A stretch of 6,079 nucleotides of DNA from Candidatus Izemoplasmatales bacterium (GTDB lineage Bacteria; Bacillota_I; Bacilli_A; Izemoplasmatales; Hujiaoplasmataceae): contig JAQUZK010000088.1 of NCBI GenBank assembly GCA_028691335.1, positions 1 through 6,079 on the forward strand. Reading direction: 5' to 3'. The position numbers and the translations under genes are program-made. This document shows, one piece after another, positions 1 to 5,908 of this stretch. Within the stretch, counting starts at the first letter, position 1, and every line of letters begins with the position of its first letter. The notes under the pieces are model-generated. The model had not been told where the DNA came from. It saw only the letters and a program-made list of their open reading frames with translations, and searched no databases.

Positions 1-17
1 CCAGTTTGGGTAAAATC

Positions 18-113
18 AAGTAAACAAGAGTATCTATGAGTAAATAAAAGAAAGTATACGACAGTCACTAACTGGTTAATTTTTACCTTGTTTGAGTAAA
101 TATGAGTAAAAGG
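18..113. repeat. Iterated GAGTAAA motifs, possible integrase arm-type sites
   Basis: GAGTAAA occurs at 38-44, 94-100 and 104-110, with a near copy AAGTAAA at 18-24. TATGAGTAAA is exact at 35-44 and 101-110. The last two copies are 10 bp apart, about one helical turn. GGTAAAA (9-15) and TTTTACC (81-87), and CCAGTT (1-6) and AACTGG (70-75), are also inverted partners, although they are not nested as a simple hairpin. No gene covers this stretch. Short iterated direct repeats of this kind are typical of the arm-type binding sites of tyrosine integrases at element ends, but no integrase gene is visible here. That reading is therefore inference; chance repetition in AT-rich DNA is possible. Confidence 0.4.
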
Positions 114-121
114 AGGAAAGT

Positions 122-175
122 GTGGTAACCCTACCTCTTACAATATCATTGCTTTTAATTATACCCCTTGTTTAA
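122..175 (+). CDS. Possible 17-residue hydrophobic micropeptide
   Basis: A GTG-initiated frame of 17 codons ends in TAA at 173-175. It is preceded by an excellent Shine-Dalgarno sequence, AGGAGG at 111-116, five bases before the start. The predicted peptide is MVTLPLTISLLLIIPLV, almost entirely hydrophobic and long enough to span a membrane only barely. No charged tail follows, unlike most Type I toxin peptides. It stands alone, facing the 3' end of the res gene, with no clear promoter of its own. It could be a leader peptide, a remnant of a small membrane toxin, or chance. I recognise no family, and only the ribosome binding site argues for it. Confidence 0.2.
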   Translation: MVTLPLTISLLLIIPLV

Positions 176-236
176 TAGTTATGTATATTTGAATCAGTGT
201 TCAACTACTGTTATTATTGTATAAGTTTTTTAAACT

Positions 237-2873
237 TCATAAAAATTCGTTTAATTCTTGTTTGAATTCAGTAGCTGTGTTTGCTTCATTATAAAATGGT
301 AATCCCCAAATTTTATAAGTACTTCCATCATGAAAAATTTTATGATCAATCTTCTCATCAACTATGTCTTCTAACAACTCTTGTTTCCAAGCTTCTTTCC
401 CTGTATTAAAAGTATTATCTGAACCTAAAAATTGATCTCCTTTTGGTTCAATAAATATTTGATAATAGATGGCATCTTTGCCCGGATCGTTATTTCCTAA
501 TACAAGTATGTAATCAGGTTCAAATCTTTCGCCTGTTTTAAATGAGTATATACCAAATTGCTGTTCATTTCGAATTAAAAATACTTTCGAGTATTTCTTT
601 TTAAATTTTGCAACTTCTCCTGAAAAATATTTAACAAAACTTTTTTCTTCTGAAGTTCCAAAGTTTTCATTATAAACATACCAATCTTGGCTTGATAAAT
701 CCAATTGATATTGTTCATCTATAATTTGTGGAACCCCCGTTCCTCTTCTAGAACCAGGCACTACTTCTCTATAAGTAACAATATCCTTAATGTGAACTCT
801 AATGGGTTCTTCTTTAAATTCTCGCGTACCTTGATATTGTACTTGAATTTTACTTATAAAATTCGAAACTTCATTCAATAACTTAATATATCCGTTAAGT
901 AAATCTGTATTGCTGTATTTATAATTTTCGGGATAACTGTATATTATCTCCATATCTCCCAAATAATCTTTACTTAATATAAATTCTTTTGTTGATTTTA
1001 GATTAGGAAATTTAGTGCGTAAATTCTCAAAGGTTAAATTAGGAAATTGTCTTATCCCTTTTACTAATATATTTATTGGAAGTTCTTTAACTTTAATATT
1101 TTCATTTGTTTTGAGTGATGTCCTCACAGTTGTTTCATCAAACAATTGAATAAATTGTCCTGCAGAAGGAGTTATTATATGCTCTGTTATATTCCCCCTA
1201 AATCTATTAGGGAGTTCATTAACTTCTGTTCTGCTTTTCTCAACCCTACTATTAACCAACACATATCCTAATTTATAAAACTTGTCCGCTTTGAATGAAT
1301 CTTTTACTTTCAATTCTATTTTTGTAGGCTCAACTGATGAAACTAACCCATATTCTCTTAAAACCAATTTAATTTCTGTAATATACCGGTTATCAGTAGT
1401 ACAATGATAAACTAATGTTTCACACAATCTTAAGGGATTATCTATTTGATTGTCAAATTTTCGCTTATTGCTTTCTTGCCACGGTTCAGTCTTAAATGGG
1501 AAATATCTTGCTCCTCTTCCAATTAACTGCATTTCAGAAATTGTTGTTTTTCCGGGAATGTATTTTCCTCTTGACCAATTTCCGTCTCTAGTATCATATA
1601 GTCTTACAATATCAAATAGATTTAATACATCCCAACCTTCATTGAGCATATCAACAACGAATATCAATCTATACGGATTATTAACATCTTCCAATGAGTT
1701 TAATAGTATTACATCATTTTTTGATATTTTCCCTCTGCTTGAGTCCAAAGAGATACAGTGCTCTTCAGCGAAGTCTATTTTTAATTCTTCAACTACATTT
1801 TGCAAAGGTATTTGCTTATTTTCAAAATAGTCAAAAATCTGTTTTACAATTTCATTGTTTTTATTTTCTGTTTTAAGAGAAATTAAATAATCATCATTAA
1901 GTTCTTGTTGTAAAAAAATGTGAAAGTTATTATAAAACTCTCTGCTCGCTTTAATATTTTTTGATTTCATCATGATGATTGGTTTAATATTGTATTGATT
2001 GTCTAAAAACAACTTATAGCGATATTGGCTTACTAAAAGAGCTATTGTTGCTCTTTTTATAAGATCGTCCGTTGATGGTAATGAAATAATATCTTTTGAA
2101 TATTTTTCTTCTCTAAATTTTGATAGTGGATAATCAAAAACTATAACATCTTTATATTTAGCCTCTACATATGGATTTTTAATATCACAGGTCGCAGTAA
2201 ATTCTAACAAAACATTGTCTTTATTAGATCTAAAAGCACTCATAGTTGTACCTTCCCATGACTTATCTTCTTCATCAGAAAAATGAAATTTCCCGTTTTT
2301 AGTTTCTGCATTTAAATGGTGTGATTCATCAGCAATCATTACTATTTTATTATCTTCAAAATCACTTTTTGACAATGAATTTTCACTCGGAAATAAATTA
2401 AGTGAGTTCTGTAGACCTGCATTTGAAGTAAAGCATATGTTGATGGCATTAGGATCGGTATATTGAAAGTTATCAACTTTATTAATTCTTATGTTTTTTC
2501 CTTCAATTTCAAGAGGATGATTAAACAAATACTTTTTAGATGAATGATTCGTTAAGTTCTCTAGTGTTTTATCAATAATGTTAATGTTACGCACAAAAAA
2601 TAAGAAATTACGATATCCTTGATTATAAAAATAAAGTATTAAGGCGGCAATAATTACGGTTTTTCCAGACCCTGTGGCCATATGAAACAAATTCCATATT
2701 TGCCGATTTTTTGATAACTTTCCTTCTTTATAAATCATAAAATTTTCTATTGCATTTAATTGATAATCTCTTAGTTTTATATTTGGTGCAAGTCCATTAA
2801 TAATATATTCAGGAACTTTTTTTTCAGCTCCAAATTCTTTAGCGTGTTTTATTTTTTCAAACAAAAAAGACAT
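237..2873 (-). CDS. res: Type III restriction enzyme, Res subunit (helicase-endonuclease)
   Basis: This is the restriction subunit of a Type III restriction-modification system. With Mod it forms a complex that uses ATP to signal between recognition sites and cuts unmodified DNA some bases away. The 878-aa protein starts with a superfamily 2 helicase core. A Q-like RDYQ is at 35-38, Walker A TGSGKT at 67-72, the Walker B DESH box at 182-185, motif III FTAT at 225-228, motif V NEGWD at 411-415 and motif VI QLIGRGAR at 449-456. A C-terminal PD-(D/E)xK nuclease is marked by PD at 786-787 and EPK at 809-811, with D787, E809 and K811 the likely catalytic residues. All motifs are intact and the length fits the family, so it should be functional. 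ATG at 2871-2873 is chosen because GAGGTGA precedes it by six bases. It lies one base after the mod stop. The first codons contain an A8 tract. Confidence 0.95.
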   Translation of the reverse strand: MSFLFEKIKHAKEFGAEKKVPEYIINGLAPNIKLRDYQLNAIENFMIYKEGKLSKNRQIWNLFHMATGSGKTVIIAALILYFYNQGYRNFLFFVRNINIIDKTLENLTNHSSKKYLFNHPLEIEGKNIRINKVDNFQYTDPNAINICFTSNAGLQNSLNLFPSENSLSKSDFEDNKIVMIADESHHLNAETKNGKFHFSDEEDKSWEGTTMSAFRSNKDNVLLEFTATCDIKNPYVEAKYKDVIVFDYPLSKFREEKYSKDIISLPSTDDLIKRATIALLVSQYRYKLFLDNQYNIKPIIMMKSKNIKASREFYNNFHIFLQQELNDDYLISLKTENKNNEIVKQIFDYFENKQIPLQNVVEELKIDFAEEHCISLDSSRGKISKNDVILLNSLEDVNNPYRLIFVVDMLNEGWDVLNLFDIVRLYDTRDGNWSRGKYIPGKTTISEMQLIGRGARYFPFKTEPWQESNKRKFDNQIDNPLRLCETLVYHCTTDNRYITEIKLVLREYGLVSSVEPTKIELKVKDSFKADKFYKLGYVLVNSRVEKSRTEVNELPNRFRGNITEHIITPSAGQFIQLFDETTVRTSLKTNENIKVKELPINILVKGIRQFPNLTFENLRTKFPNLKSTKEFILSKDYLGDMEIIYSYPENYKYSNTDLLNGYIKLLNEVSNFISKIQVQYQGTREFKEEPIRVHIKDIVTYREVVPGSRRGTGVPQIIDEQYQLDLSSQDWYVYNENFGTSEEKSFVKYFSGEVAKFKKKYSKVFLIRNEQQFGIYSFKTGERFEPDYILVLGNNDPGKDAIYYQIFIEPKGDQFLGSDNTFNTGKEAWKQELLEDIVDEKIDHKIFHDGSTYKIWGLPFYNEANTATEFKQELNEFL
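2817..2824 (-). repeat. A8 homopolymer tract in codons 17-19 of res
   Basis: Eight consecutive T on the plus strand give GAA AAA AAA (Glu17-Lys18-Lys19) in res. A one-base slip here would shift the frame near the start and abolish the helicase and nuclease while leaving mod intact. Tracts of this length are only moderately unstable, and AT-rich genomes contain many of them. The position is noteworthy, but phase variation is inference. Confidence 0.6.
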
Positions 2874-2874
2874 A

Positions 2875-4611
2875 TTACTTCACCTCATAAAACTGCTTAG
2901 TAAGTTTCTTTTCTTCTTCAGTAACTTCCATATTGATATCATCAATTTCTGATAAGTTAACATATAACATATTCTTATCCAGAATTTCAATAAGTATCCT
3001 TTTCTTCTCATCCAACGTTAATTCATCAAACTCTTTTTTAGACTCAAATAAATCTTTAACAGAAACTTTATAGTTTGTGTATGGAGATGATATTACTATC
3101 TTATATATTTCATCAATATCTTCTTCGGAAGAGGCTAATACTTTGTCCAAATAATTTTGATTTAGTTTTTTTAGTTCAAAAGTGGCAAAAGAACCTCCAC
3201 CTTGCCAGTTGACTTCTTTTGTTATCCCGGTGTTTTCCTCACCATTAATTACTTTTTTCATTCTTTCAACTGTAACTGTATCAAAATACTCCATTTGTTC
3301 AATTCCAATATATTTTCTGTTTAATTTTTGAGCAACAGCCGTTGTAGTTCCTGTTCCCAAGAAAAAATCTAGTACAATATCCCCCTCATTACTCGAAGCA
3401 AGTATAATCCGTTTTAATAATTGTTCTGACTTTTGACCTTTAAATTCATTCGATCCAAGCATCTTTGAAACCTTTTCTCCGGAAAATGAAACAACAGCAA
3501 TGCTATTCAGTTTATCATAAATTGAAGAATTCCAGGTGTCTTCTAATGGATATTTTTCTGGCAAACCAACATTAGATAAGTAATCAACCAATTCTTTAGC
3601 CTTAACTTTATCAGAAACGCCATTTTCTAATAATTTATTTACTATTTCCCTTTTTTGAACATCATTAAATCTGTCTTGATAATCTTCAAGTGTGTTATAA
3701 ATCTTATTAAATGTATAATCGCTTGGATTCATTGTGTAAAACAAAATTGTATCATGATTTCTTATGTAATTATTTTCTATTGTTTTATATCCTGATAACC
3801 AACCAATTCTCCAAATTATTTCTCTTTTAAAACCGTTTGGAAAAATTTCATCCATAAGTACCTTTAAATAATGAACTTCATTATAATCTATAGAAATATA
3901 GATGCTGCCATCTTTTGTTAAAAGCTTTTTTGCAGCTTCCAGCCTATTCTTCATAAAAACCAACCAGGTAGAATGATTAAAACTATCATTATACCCAAAT
4001 GTATCATTATCGGTATTATAAGGAGGATCAATAAAAATGAGTTTTACCTTACCTTCAAATCTAGGTAACAAGCTATGTAGAACAACTAAATTATTCCCTT
4101 TAATAATGAAGTTGTCAATTTCTTGCCCTTCTTTTATTCCGTATTCCCTATAATTCGTTATAACTTTTGGTGCTAATAAATAATCAATTTCTTGACTATT
4201 TAATTTTTCATTATAGAAAACTTCTTTTCTTTTTTCATCATCTTTTGTTTGTCCTCCCTGTAAATAACAATCTTTGTAAGGGAAGCTTAAAACAACGTCG
4301 CTTCTACTAGTAATAAAATTTTCATTTGAATCTATCAAACCAATTCTATTTTTATATCTTGTATAACTGCTTGGTAGAAATTGCTTATTAGACAACGTCC
4401 AAGAAAATTGTATCTTATCAAAAACCCAAACTCCATCAACTTCTAAAAAGAAGGCATTTTTAGTAATTTCATTTTTTAATAAGTTTCCAATAAGAACTGG
4501 ATTTAAATTTAACGCATCTTCCTGAACCTTATTCTTCATCAATTTGTTTTCAGCGTCATAATAATTTGGAGATTTCTCCAACACCTTTTCTAATTCAATT
4601 AATAAACTCAC
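2875..4611 (-). CDS. mod: Type III DNA adenine-N6 methyltransferase, Mod subunit
   Basis: Mod transfers a methyl group from S-adenosylmethionine to N6 of adenine in the recognition site. It also supplies sequence recognition to the Mod-Res restriction complex. The motif order is that of beta-class methylases: the catalytic DPPY at 195-198 comes first. A target-recognition stretch follows at about 250-400, including WRIGWLSGYKTIENNYIRNHD. The SEQLLKRII helix is at 395-403 and the AdoMet-binding DFFLGTGTT at 415-423. At 578 aa it is somewhat compact for a Type III Mod, but no key residue is missing. The start is GTG at 4609-4611, supported by AAAGGGTGA four bases upstream; the next in-frame ATG (Met25) has no such support. 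It is first in the operon, immediately ahead of res. The recognition site cannot be read from the sequence. Confidence 0.95.
   Translation of the reverse strand: MSLLIELEKVLEKSPNYYDAENKLMKNKVQEDALNLNPVLIGNLLKNEITKNAFFLEVDGVWVFDKIQFSWTLSNKQFLPSSYTRYKNRIGLIDSNENFITSRSDVVLSFPYKDCYLQGGQTKDDEKRKEVFYNEKLNSQEIDYLLAPKVITNYREYGIKEGQEIDNFIIKGNNLVVLHSLLPRFEGKVKLIFIDPPYNTDNDTFGYNDSFNHSTWLVFMKNRLEAAKKLLTKDGSIYISIDYNEVHYLKVLMDEIFPNGFKREIIWRIGWLSGYKTIENNYIRNHDTILFYTMNPSDYTFNKIYNTLEDYQDRFNDVQKREIVNKLLENGVSDKVKAKELVDYLSNVGLPEKYPLEDTWNSSIYDKLNSIAVVSFSGEKVSKMLGSNEFKGQKSEQLLKRIILASSNEGDIVLDFFLGTGTTTAVAQKLNRKYIGIEQMEYFDTVTVERMKKVINGEENTGITKEVNWQGGGSFATFELKKLNQNYLDKVLASSEEDIDEIYKIVISSPYTNYKVSVKDLFESKKEFDELTLDEKKRILIEILDKNMLYVNLSEIDDINMEVTEEEKKLTKQFYEVK
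2880..2886 (-). promoter_or_regulatory. Ribosome binding site of res inside the end of mod
   Basis: The minus strand reads GAGGTGA, then six bases, then the res ATG. This is a near-perfect anti-16S match lying within the last codons of mod. The arrangement mod stop (TAA), one base, res ATG implies that terminating ribosomes can re-initiate, coupling Res synthesis to Mod synthesis. Confidence 0.85.
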
Positions 4612-4615
4612 TTAA

Positions 4616-4624
4616 TCACCCTTT
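4616..4624 (-). promoter_or_regulatory. Ribosome binding site deciding the GTG start of mod
   Basis: The minus strand reads AAAGGGTGA followed by TTAA and GTG. The GGTGA portion matches the distal part of the anti-Shine-Dalgarno complement, so the short gap is in register. This supports GTG at 4609-4611 as the start of mod. The same GGTGA can pair with UCACC (4647-4651) in the leader, so the site may be maskable. Confidence 0.7.
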
Positions 4625-4673
4625 CAAATTTGTCCTAATTAAATTCGGTGACCTTTTGTGAAAAAGGGACACC
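4616..4673 (-). promoter_or_regulatory. mod leader with two mutually exclusive hairpins (possible operator or translational switch)
   Basis: In the minus-strand transcript, GGUG(U)CC...UUUU pairs with AAAAGG(U)CACC (plus positions 4647-4673). This hairpin has about ten pairs, one U-U mismatch, one bulged C and a UCAC loop. The 3' arm of that hairpin contains UCACC (4647-4651), which can instead pair with GGUGA (4616-4620) in the mod ribosome binding site. A second helix, GAAUUU (4641-4646) with AAAUUU (4626-4631), would stabilise this alternative. The upstream hairpin would therefore free the ribosome binding site, and the downstream one would mask it. The pairings are seen directly; a regulatory role is inference. 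The imperfect dyad could equally be a protein-binding operator. Confidence 0.4.
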
Positions 4674-4688
4674 TTTGTGTATATATGA

Positions 4689-4717
4689 ATTGTACCTTAA
4701 AATTTAGAAAATTTCCA
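4689..4717 (-). promoter_or_regulatory. Probable promoter of the mod-res operon
   Basis: The minus strand has TGGAAA (plus 4712-4717, four of six matches to the -35 consensus), a 17-bp spacer and TACAAT (plus 4689-4694, five of six matches to the -10). Transcription would start near 4682, giving a leader of about 70 bases before the mod GTG that includes the hairpin region. The -10 overlaps one copy of the TGTACCTTAA repeat. Confidence 0.55.
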
Positions 4718-4822
4718 CTTATTCATAGTTTTATCTAATGATTATAAAGTGATTTGATTAAATAATGCGATTTATACAAATCTATTAAATCATTATCCTT
4801 CTAATATAAAGATGTACCTTAA
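4691..4822. repeat. Direct repeat TGTACCTTAA flanking the mod-resolvase dyad
   Basis: The 10-mer TGTACCTTAA is exact at 4691-4700 and 4813-4822, 122 bp apart, one copy on each side of the 4736-4795 dyad. The first copy overlaps the -10 of the proposed mod promoter. Both lie within 230 bp upstream of the serine recombinase, the usual place for resolvase binding sites. Function is inferred from position only. Confidence 0.45.
4736..4795. promoter_or_regulatory. 60-bp nested dyad, candidate res/crossover site of the adjacent recombinase
   Basis: Three inverted pairs share almost the same centre, near 4766. They are TAATGATT (4736-4743) with AATCATTA (4788-4795), GATTTG (4751-4756) with CAAATC (4777-4782), and AAAT (4760-4763) with ATTT (4770-4773). 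The inner 32 bp (4751-4782) are close to the 28-30 bp size of a serine-resolvase crossover subsite. The dyad ends 124 bp before the recombinase start, and resolvases of this family usually bind sites just upstream of their own gene. No T-run follows, so it is not a terminator. Identification as a recombination site is inference; an operator or chance AT-rich symmetry is possible. Confidence 0.4.
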
Positions 4823-4847
4823 TGTGTTAAACTAATCTAAATTAATT

Positions 4848-4876
4848 GACAGTTCTTTCAAAGTACTGTCTTTTTT
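4848..4876 (+). terminator. Rho-independent terminator upstream of the resolvase gene
   Basis: GACAGT (4848-4853) pairs with ACTGTC (4865-4870). After one T-T mismatch the stem continues with CTT/AAG around a three-base loop, and six T follow at 4871-4876. It acts on plus-strand transcripts, but no plus-strand gene ends before it in the window. It may insulate the resolvase promoter just downstream, or end a short untranslated RNA begun in the mod-resolvase gap. Confidence 0.7.
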
Positions 4877-4891
4877 CATTAAAACGAAGGG

Positions 4892-4914
4892 TATAATACA
4901 TTAAAAAGGAGTTG
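4892..4914 (+). promoter_or_regulatory. -10 box and ribosome binding site of the serine recombinase
   Basis: A perfect TATAAT is at 4892-4897, only 22 bp before the start codon, with no good -35 at the usual distance. The AAAAAGGAGTTG that follows contains GGAG at 4908-4911, eight bases before ATG at 4920. The leader would be about 15-18 bases. The ribosome binding site is convincing; the promoter is supported by the -10 alone. Confidence 0.5.
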
Positions 4915-4919
4915 TTTTT

Positions 4920-5507
4920 ATGGAATATGGATATGTAAGAGTTTCAACCGTTTCACAAAATATTGATCGTCAAATGGATGAAATGTATAAGATAGGATTA
5001 ACTAATAAACAAATTTATGTTGATAAACAAAGTGGTAAAGATTTTAATAGAGAAAAATACCAAAAGTTAAAACGCAAACTAAAGAAAAATGATCTACTGA
5101 TTGTTAAGTCAATAGATCGCCTAGGTCGTGATTATAAAATGATTATTGAAGAGTGGCATCATATTACAAAAGTAATTGAAGCAGATATGTTAGTTATTGA
5201 TATGCCACTACTTGATACTAGAAATGATGCTTCCAACTTAGTTGGAAAGTTTATTAGTGATATTGTTTTACAGATTTTATCATTTGTTGCTAAAACAGAA
5301 AGAGAGAATATTAAACAACGTCAAGCTGAAGGTATAAGATTAGCTAAAGAAAGAGGCGTCCACATGGTACGCCCTAAATATGTTCTACCTGATAATTTTA
5401 ATGAGGTCGCTACTTCTTATTTAAAAATAGAGATTAAATGTAGTGATGCTGCAAAATTACTTAATATGGCCAGAGGAACATTTTTAAAGTATATACATCT
5501 TAAATAA
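4920..5507 (+). CDS. Serine recombinase of the resolvase/invertase family
   Basis: This is a site-specific recombinase that cuts all four strands through a 5'-phosphoserine link and rejoins them after rotation. Proteins of this size act as cointegrate or plasmid-dimer resolvases, or as DNA invertases. The 195-aa protein opens with YVRVST at 5-10, giving the nucleophile Ser9 and Arg7, with Gln13 following. The conserved DRLGR is at 66-70. The long E-helix with TEREN and RQAEG runs through about 126-138. The C-terminal helix-turn-helix lies at about 160-190. All expected catalytic residues are present and the length is normal. The ATG is supported by AAGGAG eight bases upstream. It is divergent from mod, sharing a 308-bp gap that may hold its binding sites. 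No transposase is next to it, so whether it resolves, inverts or is an orphan cannot be decided here. Confidence 0.92.
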   Translation: MEYGYVRVSTVSQNIDRQMDEMYKIGLTNKQIYVDKQSGKDFNREKYQKLKRKLKKNDLLIVKSIDRLGRDYKMIIEEWHHITKVIEADMLVIDMPLLDTRNDASNLVGKFISDIVLQILSFVAKTERENIKQRQAEGIRLAKERGVHMVRPKYVLPDNFNEVATSYLKIEIKCSDAAKLLNMARGTFLKYIHLK

Positions 5508-5558
5508 GTTCAACTCCGTGTTACCTGCTCTTTATCAGAGGTTCAACCCCGTGTTGAA
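5508..5558 (+). repeat. Two GTTCAACYCCGTGTT repeats directly after the resolvase stop
   Basis: GTTCAACTCCGTGTT (5508-5522) begins on the base after the resolvase stop and recurs as GTTCAACCCCGTGTT (5541-5555), a 33-bp period with one difference. The second copy is extended to a hairpin, TTCAAC / GTTGAA (5542-5547, 5553-5558) with a five-base loop, followed by TTAATTTT. The hairpin could act as a weak terminator for the resolvase. The pair may otherwise be recombinase or transposon binding sites. A related GTTCAACTACTGTT is at 199-212, just beyond the other end of the R-M genes. Confidence 0.5.
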
Positions 5559-5619
5559 TTAATTTTGGTTTTATCTTTAAGTATAAAAAATAAATCTTTT
5601 TTAATGGGATAATTTCATT

Positions 5620-5645
5620 AAAAAATGCCCAGAAGGGGCATTTTT
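5620..5645. terminator. Bidirectional Rho-independent terminator after the resolvase
   Basis: A6 and TGCCC (5620-5630), an AGAAG loop and GGGCA with T5 (5636-5645) form a GC-rich stem with an A-tract before and a T-tract after. It can therefore stop transcripts from either side. It lies 110 bases past the resolvase stop and is the most likely end of that transcript. Confidence 0.8.
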
Positions 5646-5908
5646 ATCTGTTATTTGGTAGTTTTTATCTACCAATTCAATATTTCTATGTTTCTTATAT
5701 TATATCATGATACAAAACAGGTTTTTTCTCTTGTTATTATGTAATCGTGTAAATCCAACTTGTAATCGTGTGAAATGAAAAGTAATCGTGTAAACAAAAC
5801 TATACTTTTTACTAAAACCACTGATTTTATATATGTTTTTAGCTTCTACCTATTTTTTATATTTAGTTTTGGTAAGTGAATATAGGAGAAAACTCTCTAT
5901 CTGCCAAC
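5646..5908. other. Non-coding stretch between the resolvase and tRNA terminators
   Basis: No convincing gene on either strand. It contains a perfect 7-bp inverted repeat TTGGTAG / CTACCAA (5655-5661, 5669-5675) with a seven-base loop. A minus-strand TATAAT (5699-5704) reads towards that hairpin and the 5620-5645 terminator, but has no clear -35; together they could delimit an RNA of about 70 bases. The palindrome TATCATGATA is at 5703-5712. The three-copy GTAATCGTGTRAA array lies at 5740-5795. Nothing recognisable was found from 5796 to 5908. Confidence 0.5.
5740..5795 (+). repeat. Three phased copies of GTAATCGTGTRAA
   Basis: TGTAATCGTGTAAA (5740-5753), TGTAATCGTGTGAAA (5761-5775) and AGTAATCGTGTAAAC (5781-5795) share GTAATCGTGTRAA with starts 21 and 20 bp apart. 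That is about two helical turns, so a protein would bind all three on one face. The two outer-left copies begin with TGT, the terminal trinucleotide of many DDE transposons with multiple transposase sites at their ends, such as the IS21 and Tn7-like families. No transposase gene is present and the tRNA operon starts 160 bp away. This would therefore be a stranded or remnant end, or else an operator or iteron cluster. The repeats are certain; the role is inference. Confidence 0.7.

Noticed and set aside
223..237. AAGTTTTTTAAACTT palindrome as the res terminator
   Set aside because: The stem is all A-T except one pair at each end, with almost no loop and no following T-run on the minus strand; too weak to call. 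No clear terminator for mod-res was found.
1450..1876. Open frames on the plus strand inside res (126 and 60 codons)
   Set aside because: They lie antisense to the conserved helicase motifs of res, lack ribosome binding sites and show no recognisable domain; they are shadows of the real gene.
4685..4738. 17-codon plus-strand frame starting ATG at 4685
   Set aside because: The nearest purine-rich sequence is too far upstream to serve as a ribosome binding site, and the peptide has no recognisable character.
4846..4851. TTGACA as the -35 of the resolvase promoter
   Set aside because: It is 40 bp from the TATAAT at 4892 and forms the base of the terminator hairpin; nothing like a -10 lies 17 bp downstream.
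5740..5795. CRISPR array
   Set aside because: Only three 13-bp units with gaps of about 7 bp, no spacer-sized inserts and no cas genes.
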